A stretch of 64,000 bases of DNA from Azospira inquinata (GTDB lineage Bacteria > Pseudomonadota > Gammaproteobacteria > Burkholderiales > Rhodocyclaceae), in assembly GCF_018905915.1 (NCBI RefSeq), contig NZ_CP064782.1:1736001-1800000 (forward strand), read 5' to 3'. The notes beneath the pieces were generated by a model, which did not search any database, had not been told where the DNA came from, and worked only from the letters and a program-made list of their open reading frames with translations. A program made the translations under genes and the position numbers. This document shows, piece by piece, positions 36,770-46,532 of the stretch (the first letter of the stretch is position 1; each line of letters starts with the position of its first letter).

Positions 36770-36868
36770 GGGAGTTTCCGGAAAAAGGTGAAGGAAAGGG
36801 GGGCGGGGCTGGTGCTTCCGATCCCGGCGCCGACGCTGGCGGGGGCAAGTCGGAGGGCGGAGCCCCTC

Positions 36869-37837
36869 TCAGAATGCCGGGGGCCGCCAGCTGGCCCCGG
36901 GCCCCGCCAGCCACAGCCCCAGGGCCAGGAGAAGACCGTGGAGATTGGCAGCCAGGATGGTGAGCTGGATGGGAGTGAGTAGGGCTTCCGGCCGTTCCGC
37001 GTCCGCCAGCAGCATACGCCCGGCGTGGAGGCTCAGGGGCGCGGTGAGGGCGCCCAGGGCGGCCCGCTGGGGCAGCCGGTCCAGGCCGATGAGCAGAATC
37101 AGCCAGAGATAGGCGAAGAGGGCGATGCCCAGGTAAAGCCAGCGGGCTGTGCCCGGCCCCAGGCGCACCACCAGGGTGGCCTTGCCCGCCTGGGCGTCCG
37201 CCTGCCGGTCGGGAAACTGGTTGATGAAGAGCAGATTGGCGACCAGCAGGGCGTAGGGCAGGCCCAGGGCCACGGGCTGCCAGGAAAAACCGTGGCGCTG
37301 CACATAGTCGCTGCCCACCACCACGGCCAGCCAGCCCAGGGTGATGGCGATTTCCCCCAAGCCCCGGCTCACCAGTTGCAGGGGCGGGGCGGAATAGGCC
37401 CAGCCAGCCAGAAGCCCCAGCAAGCCGATGATCACCAGCCCGGGGCCGGATTGCCAGGCCAGCCACAGCCCGGCGGGAATCACCGTGGCCAGCAGGGCAT
37501 AGCCGAAGGTGGCGGTGGCGGCGGGGCTAAGCACCCCATTCTGAATGAAGCGGCTACCGCCGGTGAAGGGGAAGAGCCGGGCCGTGTTGGCGGTGTCCGT
37601 GCCGTTTCGGGCGTCGTAGTAGTCGTTGAGCACATTTACCCCGGCGTGGGTGACCAGGGCGAAAAGCACGGTGAGGGCCGCCGTTAACCCGTTGATGGCC
37701 AGACCGCAGGAGACCGCGCCGGCCAGGCCCAGGAGGCAGGCCACCAGGGTGACGGAGAGAAAGGCGGGCCGGGTGGCGGCGAAGTAGCGGGCCAGGGGCC
37801 GGGGGTAAGCGGCCAGGCTGGGTTCGGGGGGCGTCAT
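36869..37837 (-). CDS. UbiA/MenA-family prenyltransferase
   Basis: The 322-aa protein has about eight membrane helices and the two Asp-rich motifs of UbiA prenyltransferases: NDYYDARNGTD near residue 75 and NQFPDRQADAQAGK near 190. These bind Mg-polyprenyl diphosphate. The first motif and overall length resemble MenA (1,4-dihydroxy-2-naphthoate prenyltransferase) more than UbiA, but no menaquinone genes are in view. The start at MTPPEPSLAAYPRPL was chosen to avoid overlap with ruvC; only four bases then separate the genes. Its place inside the ruv cluster implies shared expression, not function. Confidence 0.85.
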   Translation of the reverse strand: MTPPEPSLAAYPRPLARYFAATRPAFLSVTLVACLLGLAGAVSCGLAINGLTAALTVLFALVTHAGVNVLNDYYDARNGTDTANTARLFPFTGGSRFIQNGVLSPAATATFGYALLATVIPAGLWLAWQSGPGLVIIGLLGLLAGWAYSAPPLQLVSRGLGEIAITLGWLAVVVGSDYVQRHGFSWQPVALGLPYALLVANLLFINQFPDRQADAQAGKATLVVRLGPGTARWLYLGIALFAYLWLILLIGLDRLPQRAALGALTAPLSLHAGRMLLADAERPEALLTPIQLTILAANLHGLLLALGLWLAGPGASWRPPAF

Positions 37838-37841
37838 GGTG

Positions 37842-38378
37842 TCAGCGGATGAGGCGGCCCTGGCGCACCCGGTAACCGGCGGTGGCCAGATGGCCCAGGC
37901 CCTGGCCGCCGTGGGCGTGGCAAATGGCGCAGGCCAGGGCGTCCGCCGCATCGGGGGACGGGTCGCCGGTGAGGGCCAGGAGCCGTTTCACCATGTGCTG
38001 GACCTGATCCTTGGCCGCTTTGCCATGGCCCACCACCGCCTGCTTGATCTGCAAAGCGGTGTATTCCGCCACCGGCAGGCCCGCCGCCACCAGGGCGGCG
38101 ATGTCCGTGCCCCGGGCTTGGCCCAGGAGCAGGGTGGATTGGGGATTGACGTTCACGAACACCTTTTCGATGGCCGCCTGCTGGGGGATGTAGCGTTCGA
38201 TCACTTCCCCCACCCCGCGAAACAAGGTGAGCAGGCGTTCCGGCAGGGGCGCCCCGTCTTGGCTGCGGATACAGCCGCTGGCCACGTAGGTGAGGTGGCT
38301 ACCCTGCCGGTCAATGACGCCGAAGCCGGTGATGCGCAGCCCCGGGTCAATGCCCAGGATGCGGACCGGCTCATCCAC
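37842..38378 (-). CDS. ruvC: RuvC, Holliday junction resolvase
   Basis: The 178-aa endonuclease cuts Holliday junctions. The first catalytic Asp lies in [16 protein letters not shown], the Glu in [22 protein letters not shown], and the final acidic residues in [19 protein letters not shown]. The start is GTG ([13 protein letters not shown]). A terminator separates it from the upstream yebC. Confidence 0.97.
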   Translation of the reverse strand: MDEPVRILGIDPGLRITGFGVIDRQGSHLTYVASGCIRSQDGAPLPERLLTLFRGVGEVIERYIPQQAAIEKVFVNVNPQSTLLLGQARGTDIAALVAAGLPVAEYTALQIKQAVVGHGKAAKDQVQHMVKRLLALTGDPSPDAADALACAICHAHGGQGLGHLATAGYRVRQGRLIR

Positions 38379-38416
38379 GGTCCGCTCCTATCCCGGCGGC
38401 GGGGGCCGGGAAAAAG

Positions 38417-38444
38417 AAAAAGCGGTGCCGGGCACCGCTTTTTT
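38417..38444 (-). terminator. Terminator between yebC and ruvC
   Basis: A strong hairpin (AAAAAGCGGTGCC with GGCACCGCTTTTTT) lies 21 bases after the yebC stop on the minus strand and ends in T-runs on both strands. It should limit read-through from yebC into the ruv genes. Confidence 0.85.
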
Positions 38445-38465
38445 CGGGGAGGGAAGGCACCCGGT

Positions 38466-39191
38466 TCATTCGTCCATGACGGCGGAGGAATAGACTTCCT
38501 GCACGTCGTCCAGGGCTTCCAGGACGTCGATGAGACGCTGCTGCTTTTCCACGTCTTCCCCGGTGAGTTCGGTCTCATTCAGGGGCTTCATGGTGACTTC
38601 CCCGAATTCCGGGGTGAAGCCCGCCTTTTCCAGGGCGTCCTTCACGGTCATGAAATCGTTGGGGGGAGTCAGCACTTCGATGGAACCGTCGTCGTTGGTC
38701 ACCACATCGTCTGCGCCGGCTTCAATGGCCGCTTCCATGAGGGCATCTTCGTCGGTGCCGGGGGCGAACAGCATCTGGCCGCAGTGCTTGAACTGGAAGG
38801 CCACGCAGCCTTCCGAGCCCATGTTGCCGCCGTATTTGGTGAAGGCATGGCGCACATCGGCCACGGTGCGGGTCTTGTTGTCGGTGAGGCAATCCACCAT
38901 GAGGGCGGCGCCGCCGATACCGTAACCTTCGTAGCGTACTTCCTCGTAGGTCACCCCTTCCAGCTGGCCCGTGCCCCGCTTGATGGCGTTGTCGATATTG
39001 TCCTTGGGCATGGACTCGGCCTTGGCCTTTTCAATGGCCAGGCGCAGGCGGGGATTCATGGTGGGATCCCCCCCGCCCATTTTGGCGGCGACGGTCACTT
39101 CCTTGATCAGTTTGGTGAAAACCTTGCCCCGCTTGGCGTCCTGCCGACCCTTGCGGTGCTGAATATTGGCCCATTTGGAATGCCCGGACAT
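38466..39191 (-). CDS. yebC: YebC/PmpR-family regulatory protein (TACO1 family)
   Basis: The 241-aa protein starts [28 protein letters not shown] and contains the conserved [26 protein letters not shown] segment. The family is described as DNA-binding regulators and, more recently, as translation factors that help ribosomes at difficult sequences such as proline runs. yebC next to ruvC is a widely conserved arrangement. The length is normal. Confidence 0.96.
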   Translation of the reverse strand: MSGHSKWANIQHRKGRQDAKRGKVFTKLIKEVTVAAKMGGGDPTMNPRLRLAIEKAKAESMPKDNIDNAIKRGTGQLEGVTYEEVRYEGYGIGGAALMVDCLTDNKTRTVADVRHAFTKYGGNMGSEGCVAFQFKHCGQMLFAPGTDEDALMEAAIEAGADDVVTNDDGSIEVLTPPNDFMTVKDALEKAGFTPEFGEVTMKPLNETELTGEDVEKQQRLIDVLEALDDVQEVYSSAVMDE

Positions 39192-39250
39192 GGCGAACCT
39201 CGTTGCGGAATACGTTGGTGGGAAACGGCGAATTCTAGCATAGGCGTTCC

Positions 39251-39301
39251 GGCGTCTCAGCCCCCGGGGGAAGGGTGGGGCCCCCGGGGGGCTGAGGCGC
39301 C
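39251..39301. repeat. Large near-perfect inverted repeat between yebC and the HerA-like gene
   Basis: Arms of about 20 bases (39251-39270 and 39281-39301), differing by one base and one insertion, surround a 10-base G-rich loop. It lies in the 266-base region between two divergent genes. A flanking A-run would give a T-run on the minus-strand RNA only before the left gene. It may be an extruding hairpin, a binding site or a boundary element. Confidence 0.6.
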
Positions 39302-39457
39302 GGGAGAAAAAAGGGGGCGGGGGCGGGCAGGGGGACGGCCTGGGGCCTTGTCCTCCGCGCTGGCCCTGGGCCCCGGTTGGGCGTCGGGCGAAGGCGCAAG
39401 GGACAGGGGCCTTCGTGCTAACCTTTCCCCTTCCCCCACTTCCCTCTTGGCATTGTT

Positions 39458-40963
39458 ATGGCCCAACCCCTTTGCTTTGCCCGTCACGGCCAGACCGATC
39501 TGGCCCTGTTGCCCGCCCTGGCCAATCGCCACGGCCTGATTGCCGGGGCCACCGGCACGGGCAAGACCATTACCCTGCAAGTGCTGGCGGAGCGGTTTTC
39601 CGCCATCGGCGTGCCGGTTTTTCTGGCGGATGTGAAGGGCGACCTTTCCGGCCTGGGGGCCCCGGCCCAAGATAGCCCCAAGCTCCAAGAGCGGCGCGCC
39701 AGACTGGGGGTGACGGACTGGCAGCCCGCCGCCTGCCCCACCGTGTTCTGGGACGTGTTCGGCGCCCAGGGCCATCCGGTTCGGGCCACCATTTCCGACA
39801 TGGGGCCGGTACTCCTGGCCCGGCTTCTCAACCTTAACGACACCCAGGCCGGGGTGCTCCAGCTGGTGTTCAAAATTGCCGACGACAGCGGCCTGCTGCT
39901 CCTGGACCTGAAGGATCTGCGGGCCATGGTGCAGCACGTGGGGGAACAGGCCAAGGACTACACCACGGCCTATGGCAACATTTCCGCCGCCTCCGTGGGG
40001 GCCATTCAGCGGGCCCTGCTGACCCTGGGGGAAGCGGGGGGCGAGGTGTTTTTCGGTGAGCCCATGCTGGATATTGCCGACCTGCTCCAGACCAGCGATG
40101 GCCGGGGCGTGGTCAATGTGCTGGCGGCGGAAAAGCTCATGGCCTCGCCCCGGCTCTATTCCACCTTCCTCCTCTGGCTTCTTTCCGAACTCTACGAATC
40201 CCTGCCCGAGGTGGGGGACCTGGAACAGCCCAAGCTGGTGTTCTTTTTCGACGAAGCCCATCTGCTCTTTAACGAAGCCCCGGCGGCCCTCTTGGAAAAG
40301 GTGGAACAGGTGGTGCGCCTGATCCGCTCCAAGGGGGTGGGCATCTACTTTGTGACCCAGAATCCCCTGGATATTCCGGACACGGTGCTGGGCCAGCTGG
40401 GCAACCGGGTGCAGCACGCCCTGCGGGCCTTTACCCCCCGAGACCAGAAGGCGGTGAAAACCGCCGCCGAAACCCTGCGCCCCAATCCGGCCTTTGACGC
40501 GGCCGCCGCCATTACGGAACTGGGGGTGGGGGAAGCCTTGGTGTCCTGCCTGGACGATCAGGGTCGTCCCCAGGTGGTGGAGCGGGCCTTCATCCTGCCC
40601 CCCGCCTCCCGCATCGGCCCCCTGACGGCGGCGGAGCGCCAGGCCCTGATCCAGTCCTCCGTGCTCTACGGCCACTACGAACAGGCCGTGGATCGGGAAT
40701 CGGCCTACGAGGTGCTGAAGGGCCGGGTGGCCCAGAGCGGCGCCGGGGCTGGGCCCGCCCCAACCGCTCCGGCTGGCGGTGGCCTGCTGGGCGACGTGTT
40801 GGGCGGACTCCTGGGGAGCGGGGCTTCCCGGGGGCGGGGGGATTCGGTCCTCACCACCGTGGCCAAAAGCGCCGCCCGGGCCATCGGTTCCCAACTGGGC
40901 CGGGAAATCATCCGGGGGGTAATGGGCTCCCTGCTGGGAGGCAGCGGCGGCCGTCGCCGCTAA
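39458..40963 (+). CDS. HerA-like DUF853 ATPase (YjgR type)
   Basis: The 501-aa protein is a P-loop ATPase of the HerA/FtsK branch. It has Walker A GATGTGKT at 30-37, Walker [14 protein letters not shown] near 265, [12 protein letters not shown] and a C-terminal Arg-finger region. The Gly/Ala-rich tail ([12 protein letters not shown]...[10 protein letters not shown]) is typical of this DUF853 family. Its function is poorly known; HerA relatives pump or process DNA, but this branch is mostly monocistronic and not linked to nucleases. No NurA or SIR2 partner is nearby. A ribosome site is not obvious. Confidence 0.9.
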   Translation: MAQPLCFARHGQTDLALLPALANRHGLIAGATGTGKTITLQVLAERFSAIGVPVFLADVKGDLSGLGAPAQDSPKLQERRARLGVTDWQPAACPTVFWDVFGAQGHPVRATISDMGPVLLARLLNLNDTQAGVLQLVFKIADDSGLLLLDLKDLRAMVQHVGEQAKDYTTAYGNISAASVGAIQRALLTLGEAGGEVFFGEPMLDIADLLQTSDGRGVVNVLAAEKLMASPRLYSTFLLWLLSELYESLPEVGDLEQPKLVFFFDEAHLLFNEAPAALLEKVEQVVRLIRSKGVGIYFVTQNPLDIPDTVLGQLGNRVQHALRAFTPRDQKAVKTAAETLRPNPAFDAAAAITELGVGEALVSCLDDQGRPQVVERAFILPPASRIGPLTAAERQALIQSSVLYGHYEQAVDRESAYEVLKGRVAQSGAGAGPAPTAPAGGGLLGDVLGGLLGSGASRGRGDSVLTTVAKSAARAIGSQLGREIIRGVMGSLLGGSGGRRR

Positions 40964-41035
40964 GCTTTTTCGGGCATTCCGGTGCTGGGACTGGTATATT
41001 AACGTTTCCTAATATTACAAACCCCAGGAGTTCCC

Positions 41036-41629
41036 ATGTCCCGTCTGTTCGCCGCCGCCCTGGCGTCCGCCCTTGCTTTCCCCGTGCTGGCCGCCGGTCC
41101 CCAGCAGGCCCCTGACCTGGCTGCCCTGTTGCAGGACACCCGGGCCAAGGCCCTGCCCATCTTGCCCCAGGTGGTGGCAGCCATGCAGACGGCGGTGAAG
41201 GAAAAAGGGGTGGAAGGGGCCATTCCGGAATGCCGGGAAAAGACCCCCCGTCTCCTGCAAAGCCTGCGGGAGCGCACCGGCTGGCAAATTCAGCGGGTCA
41301 GCCTGAAAGCCCGCAATGTGGGCACGGGCACCCCGGACGCCTGGGAAGCCCGGCAGCTGGCCGATTTCGACATCAAGGTGGCGAACGGGGCCAAGGCCGA
41401 GCAGTTGGAAAGCTCGGAAATCGTCACCGGTCCCGACGGCAAGCGCTATTTCCGCTACATGAAGGCCCTGCCCGTGGGGGAAGTGTGCCTCAAGTGCCAT
41501 GGCCCGGCGGAGACTCTGCCCGCCGGACTGAAGACCGCCCTGGCCACCAACTACCCGGCGGATCGGGCCACCGGCTACCGTCTCGGCGAAGTGCGGGGAG
41601 CCCTCAGTGTGCGGCGGCTGGTGCCGTAA
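41036..41629 (+). CDS. Secreted c-type haem protein, DUF3365 (Tll0287-like)
   Basis: The 197-aa protein has a signal peptide (MSRLFAAALASALAFPVLAAG), a helical N-terminal half, and a haem-binding CLKCH motif at 151-155. The DUF3365/Tll0287-like sensor fold is indicated by IQRVSLKARNVGTGTPDAWE and the RGALSVRRLVP end. Such domains bind haem c in the periplasm and often serve as redox or gas sensors fused to kinases. Here it stands alone, so it may be an electron carrier or sensor. It is a single-gene unit with a CAGGAG site and a terminator. Confidence 0.87.
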   Translation: MSRLFAAALASALAFPVLAAGPQQAPDLAALLQDTRAKALPILPQVVAAMQTAVKEKGVEGAIPECREKTPRLLQSLRERTGWQIQRVSLKARNVGTGTPDAWEARQLADFDIKVANGAKAEQLESSEIVTGPDGKRYFRYMKALPVGEVCLKCHGPAETLPAGLKTALATNYPADRATGYRLGEVRGALSVRRLVP

Positions 41630-41655
41630 GCTGAAGGTGCATTGGTGTGGAAGAA

Positions 41656-41684
41656 GAGCCCTCCGGAAGACGGGGGGCTTTTTT
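41656..41684 (+). terminator. Terminator after the DUF3365 gene
   Basis: An AGCCCTCCG/CGGGGGGCT stem with one wobble pair and a GAAGA loop is followed by six T residues, 27 bases after the stop. It may also end the convergent gene at 41771. Confidence 0.8.
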
Positions 41685-41770
41685 ATTGGGGGAAAGTTGC
41701 GGGGGTATTTTGTACGCCCGATGCTTTCCAGGAGGCGATGCCGCTGATCTCGGTGTAAAGAAGTGCGCTG

Positions 41771-42139
41771 CTAGTAATCATCCCCATGCCAGTCAGAGGT
41801 ACCGGGGCTGTCTAGGCTTGCACTGGAAATGTCGGTGCCGTCGAGACCGTCATCACTGTGCCTGTGGTGGCTTGGGGCAAGATCGCTATCTCCATCGGGC
41901 AAATTTTGCTTCGCCATGCACGTCATCTGATGGATCAGAGATGCGGCCAAATAGCCCATGACGATGCCACCCACAGTGCAGCAAAAAAATACCGTCAAAT
42001 CTGTGGCAATGGCCCAGATGGCAAGATTGGGACCCATGGCAATAATGGCCACAATGGTCCCAAGCGCCCCACCTACCATGGCGCCATACTCTCTGTATTC
42101 TTGGACAGTCTTTTTGTCTTGCGCACCGCTAGGCGACAT
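41771..42139 (-). CDS. Small membrane protein of unknown function
   Basis: The 122-aa product has a polar N-terminus, two hydrophobic segments (YGAMVGGALGTIVAIIAMGPNLAIWAIATDLTVFFCCTVGGIVMGYLAASLI, about residues 18-68) and a polar Asp/Ser/His-rich tail. A GGAG site lies about ten bases before the ATG. No family is recognised. Base composition around it is clearly lower in GC than neighbouring genes (many A/T third positions), suggesting recent acquisition. It stands alone between two plus/minus units. An overlapping plus-strand frame lacks any recognisable feature and was judged a shadow. Confidence 0.6.
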   Translation of the reverse strand: MSPSGAQDKKTVQEYREYGAMVGGALGTIVAIIAMGPNLAIWAIATDLTVFFCCTVGGIVMGYLAASLIHQMTCMAKQNLPDGDSDLAPSHHRHSDDGLDGTDISSASLDSPGTSDWHGDDY

Positions 42140-42383
42140 GGTGACTACTCCAATGGAGCTTCTTGCGACGTCGGACGATCAAAAATCGTCAAAGTAAAAC
42201 CCATGAGCATGATCCTAGGGCGCCAAGAAGGGGGATGTCAAAAGGACACGGATGTCTCTAATCCCGCTCCTGGGATCGGTTGTTGCCGCGAAGGCTCTTG
42301 AAGAAGGGTTTCTTAGGGGAAGCTCCCTTGTGGGTGAGGAAGGCAAGCTCACTGGCTTGTTCTTATTGAAAAATAGCCAAAAA
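42140..42383. other. Lower-GC intergenic stretch
   Basis: This region upstream of the small membrane protein has no convincing gene. With 41700-42140 and 42409-42540 it forms a compositional islet. No integrase, transposase or clear terminal repeats were found. The region 42409-42565, before the malonyl-CoA decarboxylase stop, likewise shows only a loose CGGAATG/CATTCCG inverted repeat. Confidence 0.4.
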
Positions 42384-42408
42384 AATCCCTCCACGAGGGA
42401 GGGATTTA
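42384..42408 (-). terminator. Terminator downstream of malonyl-CoA decarboxylase
   Basis: A perfect 10-bp stem (AAATCCCTCC with GGAGGGATTT) is followed on the minus strand by a run of T residues (plus-strand A-run 42380-42386). It is about 160 bases after the gene's stop. Confidence 0.85.
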
Positions 42409-42565
42409 TGTCTGAATATTTCCGAGGTTAAGCGAACAAATCTCCAGTCCTTGCTCGGAATGACGACGCCGTTGAGTTACCGAATGTAGCTAAACATTCC
42501 GTGGAGCTTGGCAAGGTTTAAGGCCGCCCCAAACCGCCGGGCTTGGGGCGGGACCCAATGGGGCC

Positions 42566-43888
42566 CTATAGCTTCCCCGCATGCCGTACCGCGGCCACTG
42601 CCACCACCTGCCCTTCCCGGACGAAGGCTTCCACGTTTTCTTCCAGGTCGTCCGGGTCGTAGAGGTAGTTGACCATCATCCCGTAGGATTGTTTGAAGCC
42701 CTTGGGGGCGGTGTCGGCGAGGAAGTTGAGCCGTTCGACCCGGGCGCCGTTGCCCAGGTGGAAGCGGGCCACCGGGTCCGCCGGACGGTCGCCCCGCTTG
42801 CCGTGCATCAGGTAGCGGGCGGCCACCCGGGTCAGACCCGGTTCCAGGAGCCGGGCCAGGCGGGGCTTGGTACCCCAGTCGCCCTGGGGCAGGTAGGCCT
42901 GGAGGGCGGCGGCAGTGGGTTCGATGTCCGCCAGCTTGGCGATTTTTTTCAGCTCCCCTTCCGTGAAGGCCCCGGCAAACAGTTCCGGGTTGCGGTCGGC
43001 CCAGATCCGCAGGCCGGGCAGGGGGGAGAGGGTGGCGAAGGTCTTGAGGCGGGGGAAGTCTCGCTTCAGATCCTCGATCACCCGCTTCAGTAGGAAGTTA
43101 CCGAAGGAGACGCCCCGCAGGCCCACCTGGGTGTTGGAGATGGAGTAGAAAATGGCGGTGTCGGCCCGCAGGGGGTCGGCGGTGGGGGCGGCCTCGTCCA
43201 GCAGGTGTTGGACGCTGTCCGCCAGATGGTTGATCAGAGCCACTTCCACAAAAATCAAGGGCTCGTCCGGCATCCGGGGATGGAAAAAGGCGTAGCAGCG
43301 CCGGTCCGAATCCAAGCGGTTTTTTAGGTCGGTCCAGGAGCGGATTTCATGGACCGCCTCATAATCGATGAGCTTTTCCAGCAGGGCGGCCGGGGTGTGC
43401 CAGGTGAGCCGGTGAAGTTCGAGAAAGCCCACGTCGAACCAGGCGCTGAGCCGGTTTTCCAATTCCCGGTCCAGAGCCTTCAGTTCCGGGTCTTCCTTCA
43501 GGTAAGAAAGCAGATTGGCGCGCAAATCCACCAGGAATTTCACCCCCTGGGGCAGGGCGTTGAACTGGGTCAGGATGCGCAGCCGGGTGGAACGCATGGC
43601 GGCCCGCAGGGCGGCCTCCGCGTCCCATTGGCCCGGGCTGCCCACGGCAGCCTGATAAGCGTCGTGGGCCTTGGCCACTTTCTTCGGGTCCGGGCCGAAT
43701 TCCAGGGCGATAAGGCGGAGGATTTCGTGGCGCCCGGCGTCGTTCAGGGCCAGATAGGTTTCTGCCAGCTTGGCGGCCCGATGTCGGGCGGACACTTCAC
43801 CGCCCAGGCCGGCAGCACATTCCTTGAGCAGGGTGCGAATACGGGCCAACTGCTTGGCCGGTAAAGGGGGCTTGCTGTTTTCCGTCAT
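42566..43888 (-). CDS. Malonyl-CoA decarboxylase
   Basis: The 440-aa enzyme converts malonyl-CoA to acetyl-CoA and CO2. The N-terminal helical domain (about 1-150) precedes a GNAT-like catalytic domain containing CYAFFHPRMPDEPLIFVEVAL, YSISNTQVGLRGVSFGNFLLKRV and VARFHLGNGARVERLNF. The conserved Ser and His in these motifs match the known active site. Proteobacterial members serve malonate use or fatty-acid balance; no malonyl-CoA synthetase (matB) is next to it, so the physiological substrate source is unclear. Length is normal for bacterial MCD. Confidence 0.93.
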   Translation of the reverse strand: MTENSKPPLPAKQLARIRTLLKECAAGLGGEVSARHRAAKLAETYLALNDAGRHEILRLIALEFGPDPKKVAKAHDAYQAAVGSPGQWDAEAALRAAMRSTRLRILTQFNALPQGVKFLVDLRANLLSYLKEDPELKALDRELENRLSAWFDVGFLELHRLTWHTPAALLEKLIDYEAVHEIRSWTDLKNRLDSDRRCYAFFHPRMPDEPLIFVEVALINHLADSVQHLLDEAAPTADPLRADTAIFYSISNTQVGLRGVSFGNFLLKRVIEDLKRDFPRLKTFATLSPLPGLRIWADRNPELFAGAFTEGELKKIAKLADIEPTAAALQAYLPQGDWGTKPRLARLLEPGLTRVAARYLMHGKRGDRPADPVARFHLGNGARVERLNFLADTAPKGFKQSYGMMVNYLYDPDDLEENVEAFVREGQVVAVAAVRHAGKL

Positions 43889-43930
43889 GTTGCGTGTCTC
43901 CAGAGTGTTTTTATTGTGGAAAAAAGGGGG

Positions 43931-44728
43931 TTAGCGGCGCCGGTAGGCCACCACCATCATGGCGAGACCAATGAGCACCATGGGCAGGGACAGCCATTGG
44001 CCCATGCTGACCACGTAGCTTTGCCCGAAAATGCCCGCATCCGGCTCCCGGAAATATTCTGCCATGGAGCGGAAGATGCCGTAGCCGATGAGAAAGGCGC
44101 CGGAGATGGCCGCCCGGGGCCGGGGCTTGGCCGAATAGAACCAGAGGATGAGGAACAGGGTCAGGCCTTCCAGACCGGCCTGATACAGCTGGGAAGGGTG
44201 GCGGGGCTGGGCGTCCACCTGGGGAAAAATCATGGCCCAGGGCAGGCTGGGATCGGCCACCCGGCCCCACAGTTCCCCGTTGATGAAATTGCCAATGCGC
44301 CCCGCCGCCAGGCCCAGGGGCACCAGGGGGGCGATGAAATCCGTAATGGTGAAAAAGGATTTGCCGTGCTTGCGGCCCCAGGCGGCGCAGGCGATCAGCA
44401 CCCCGAGGAAGCCGCCGTGGAAGGACATGCCCCCCTTCCACACGGCGACGATTTCCAGGGGATGGGAAAAGTAATAGGCGGGTTCGTAAAACAGCACCTG
44501 ACCCAGGCGCCCTCCCAGTACCACCCCTAGAACGCCCCAGAAGAGCAGATCGTCCAGCTCCTCTTCGCTCCAGGGGGTGCCGTCACTGGCGGCCTTGCCC
44601 TGGCGGATGCGGTGGCGGCCCAGGAGGTAAAAGGCGATGAAGGCCACCAGGTACATGAGGCCGTACCAGCGGATGGACAGGGGGCCGAGGGAGAGGGCGA
44701 CGGGGTCGAACTGGGGATGGATCAACAT
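43931..44728 (-). CDS. lgt: Lgt, prolipoprotein diacylglyceryl transferase
   Basis: Lgt transfers diacylglycerol from phosphatidylglycerol to the lipobox cysteine, the first step of lipoprotein maturation. The 265-aa membrane protein has seven hydrophobic segments and the signature motifs: [17 protein letters not shown] (catalytic His region) and [16 protein letters not shown] (Lgt signature with Arg and Asn). It is needed for Pal and similar proteins. It lies 42 bases upstream of malonyl-CoA decarboxylase in the same direction. Confidence 0.97.
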   Translation of the reverse strand: MLIHPQFDPVALSLGPLSIRWYGLMYLVAFIAFYLLGRHRIRQGKAASDGTPWSEEELDDLLFWGVLGVVLGGRLGQVLFYEPAYYFSHPLEIVAVWKGGMSFHGGFLGVLIACAAWGRKHGKSFFTITDFIAPLVPLGLAAGRIGNFINGELWGRVADPSLPWAMIFPQVDAQPRHPSQLYQAGLEGLTLFLILWFYSAKPRPRAAISGAFLIGYGIFRSMAEYFREPDAGIFGQSYVVSMGQWLSLPMVLIGLAMMVVAYRRR

Positions 44729-44744
44729 GGGGGAGGTACGGCCA

Positions 44745-44766
44745 GGCTAACGAAAGGTCGTTAGCC
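44745..44766. repeat. Perfect inverted repeat between lgt and the chemoreceptor gene
   Basis: GGCTAACG and CGTTAGCC, separated by six bases, form an 8-bp perfect hairpin 14 bases past the chemoreceptor stop. No T-run follows, so it is a weak terminator at best, or an mRNA-stabilising hairpin. Confidence 0.55.
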
Positions 44767-44779
44767 TAGCAGTATCCGA

Positions 44780-46393
44780 TTAAACCTTGAAGCGATCAGC
44801 GGTTTGTCCCATGGCGGAAGCCAGTTGGGAAAGCTCCTTAGCCAGGTCCGCAGTCTGGGTGGCGCCCAGGGTGTTTTCCTCGCTCATGCGGGCGATCTGC
44901 TCCACATGGATGGCGATCTGGTTGCTGGCTTCCCCCTGTTCCCGCAGGGCATCGGAAATGGCATTTACCTCTTCCTCCACGGCCCGGGCCCGGTCATTGA
45001 TCTGGGTCACCGCCGCCCCGGCGGAATCGGCCAGGGCCACGCCGCTTTCCATGAGGGTCACCGTATGGTTCATGGTGTCCGTGGCCGTATCCACTTCCCG
45101 CTGAATGCCGGAAATCTGTTCCCCGATTTCCTGGGTGGCGCCGCTGGTCCGTTCCGCCAGCTTGCGTACTTCGTCCGCCACCACGGCAAAGCCTCGACCC
45201 TGTTCCCCGGCCCGGGCCGCTTCAATGGCGGCGTTCAGAGCCAGGAGATTGGTCTGATCCGCCACGTCCTTAATCACTTGGACAATGCTGGAAATCTGCT
45301 GGGAGGCCTGGCCCAGGGCCTGGATGGCCTGGGCCGTGTCCGTAATGCGGGCGGCGATGGCTTTCATCTGGGTGACGGTGTCGGAGATCACCTTGCCCCC
45401 TTCTTCCGCCGCCTGGCCGGAAGCCACGGCCAGTTCATGGGCCCGCTGGGCGTTGTCCCCCACCTGATTGATGCTCACGGTCAGCTCTTCCACCGTGGCG
45501 GACATGGAGGCGGCGGCCTCGGATTGCTTGGCCGAACTGTCGGAAACCTGGTGGGAGGCCTGGGCCATGTCCTGGGCCATGTGGTCCTGGCGCCCGATGC
45601 CGTCCCGCAACTGACGCAGGGCCTGGCGCAGGGCCCCGGTGAGCTGGTTGATGGAAGCGGCCACCGCCGAGGTTTCGTCCCCTCCGGACGCGGGCAGGGT
45701 GACGGTGAAATCGTTGCGTTCCTGGATGTCTTTCACCGCGTTCTGGATGCGGGTTAAGGGATTGTTGATGGCGTGGTAGAGCCAGAAGGCCAGCCCAGCC
45801 CCCAGCACCAGGGCTACCAGGGCGCAGCCGATGAGCCAGATTTTGGCGGTGGCGGCCAGTTCCTGGGCCGCTTCCCGGGAGACCCGGGCGTTGCGGGCGC
45901 TGCCCTCCACCGCGTCATCCACCACGGGCCGCAGATTCCGCAAGGCTTTGCGGGAATCCCCCCGGAAATAGGCCAGGGCCTCTTCGTGCTTGCCGCTCCG
46001 GACCAGGGCCACCAGCTGATCGTGGGTTTTCAGGTAGGCGCTGAGTTTGCCCTGGTAGTCCTGGTACTGCTGCTTTTCTTCCGGAGCATCCAAGTGGGCG
46101 GAAAATTCCTCTTCATGCTTACGCAGTTGGGCCAGATTTTGGTTGCCCCGCTGGAGGGCGTCGTCCACTTCCGCCCCATTGGCGGCGATGAGCAATTGGG
46201 TTTCCCGATTGCGGAAGTCCAGCAGTTCGGCGGCCACTCCGGAGGCGGCCCGCACCTTGGGCAGCCAGTTATCGGCGATGTCGTTGAAGCGATCTTCTAA
46301 TTGATTGAAGCGGACCACCCCCATGATTCCCACCAGCAGCATTAAGGCGAGGAGGGCGGAAACGGTGAGGGCGAGCTTGCGGGAGATAGGCAT
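44780..46393 (-). CDS. Methyl-accepting chemotaxis protein
   Basis: The 537-aa receptor has an N-terminal membrane helix (about 8-30), a periplasmic four-helix-bundle ligand domain (about 35-185), and a second helix ([21 protein letters not shown]). A HAMP segment follows ([20 protein letters not shown]), then the cytoplasmic signalling hairpin with [26 protein letters not shown] and [13 protein letters not shown]. There is no C-terminal pentapeptide for CheR docking. It transmits a chemical signal to CheA/CheW; the ligand is unknown. No che genes are adjacent. It is divergent from ilvD. Confidence 0.96.
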   Translation of the reverse strand: MPISRKLALTVSALLALMLLVGIMGVVRFNQLEDRFNDIADNWLPKVRAASGVAAELLDFRNRETQLLIAANGAEVDDALQRGNQNLAQLRKHEEEFSAHLDAPEEKQQYQDYQGKLSAYLKTHDQLVALVRSGKHEEALAYFRGDSRKALRNLRPVVDDAVEGSARNARVSREAAQELAATAKIWLIGCALVALVLGAGLAFWLYHAINNPLTRIQNAVKDIQERNDFTVTLPASGGDETSAVAASINQLTGALRQALRQLRDGIGRQDHMAQDMAQASHQVSDSSAKQSEAAASMSATVEELTVSINQVGDNAQRAHELAVASGQAAEEGGKVISDTVTQMKAIAARITDTAQAIQALGQASQQISSIVQVIKDVADQTNLLALNAAIEAARAGEQGRGFAVVADEVRKLAERTSGATQEIGEQISGIQREVDTATDTMNHTVTLMESGVALADSAGAAVTQINDRARAVEEEVNAISDALREQGEASNQIAIHVEQIARMSEENTLGATQTADLAKELSQLASAMGQTADRFKV

Positions 46394-46532
46394 GACGTCT
46401 GTCCTCTTGTGGCGGAAGGGGGCGGCGCGGGGCGGGAAGGGCTCGGATCAGCGTGCTAGAATCGGCCCCTTACCAACGCCGCTGCCTGTTATTTTATTGT
46501 CATTGCGGCGTTTTGTCGTCTGGAGATATCCC

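Noticed and set aside
37836..39539. 567-codon plus-strand frame across ruvC and yebC
   Set aside because: It runs antisense through two certain genes and a terminator, with no domain.
41858..42301. 147-codon plus-strand frame opposite the small membrane protein
   Set aside because: No ribosome site and no domain; the minus-strand frame has a ribosome site and clear membrane helices.
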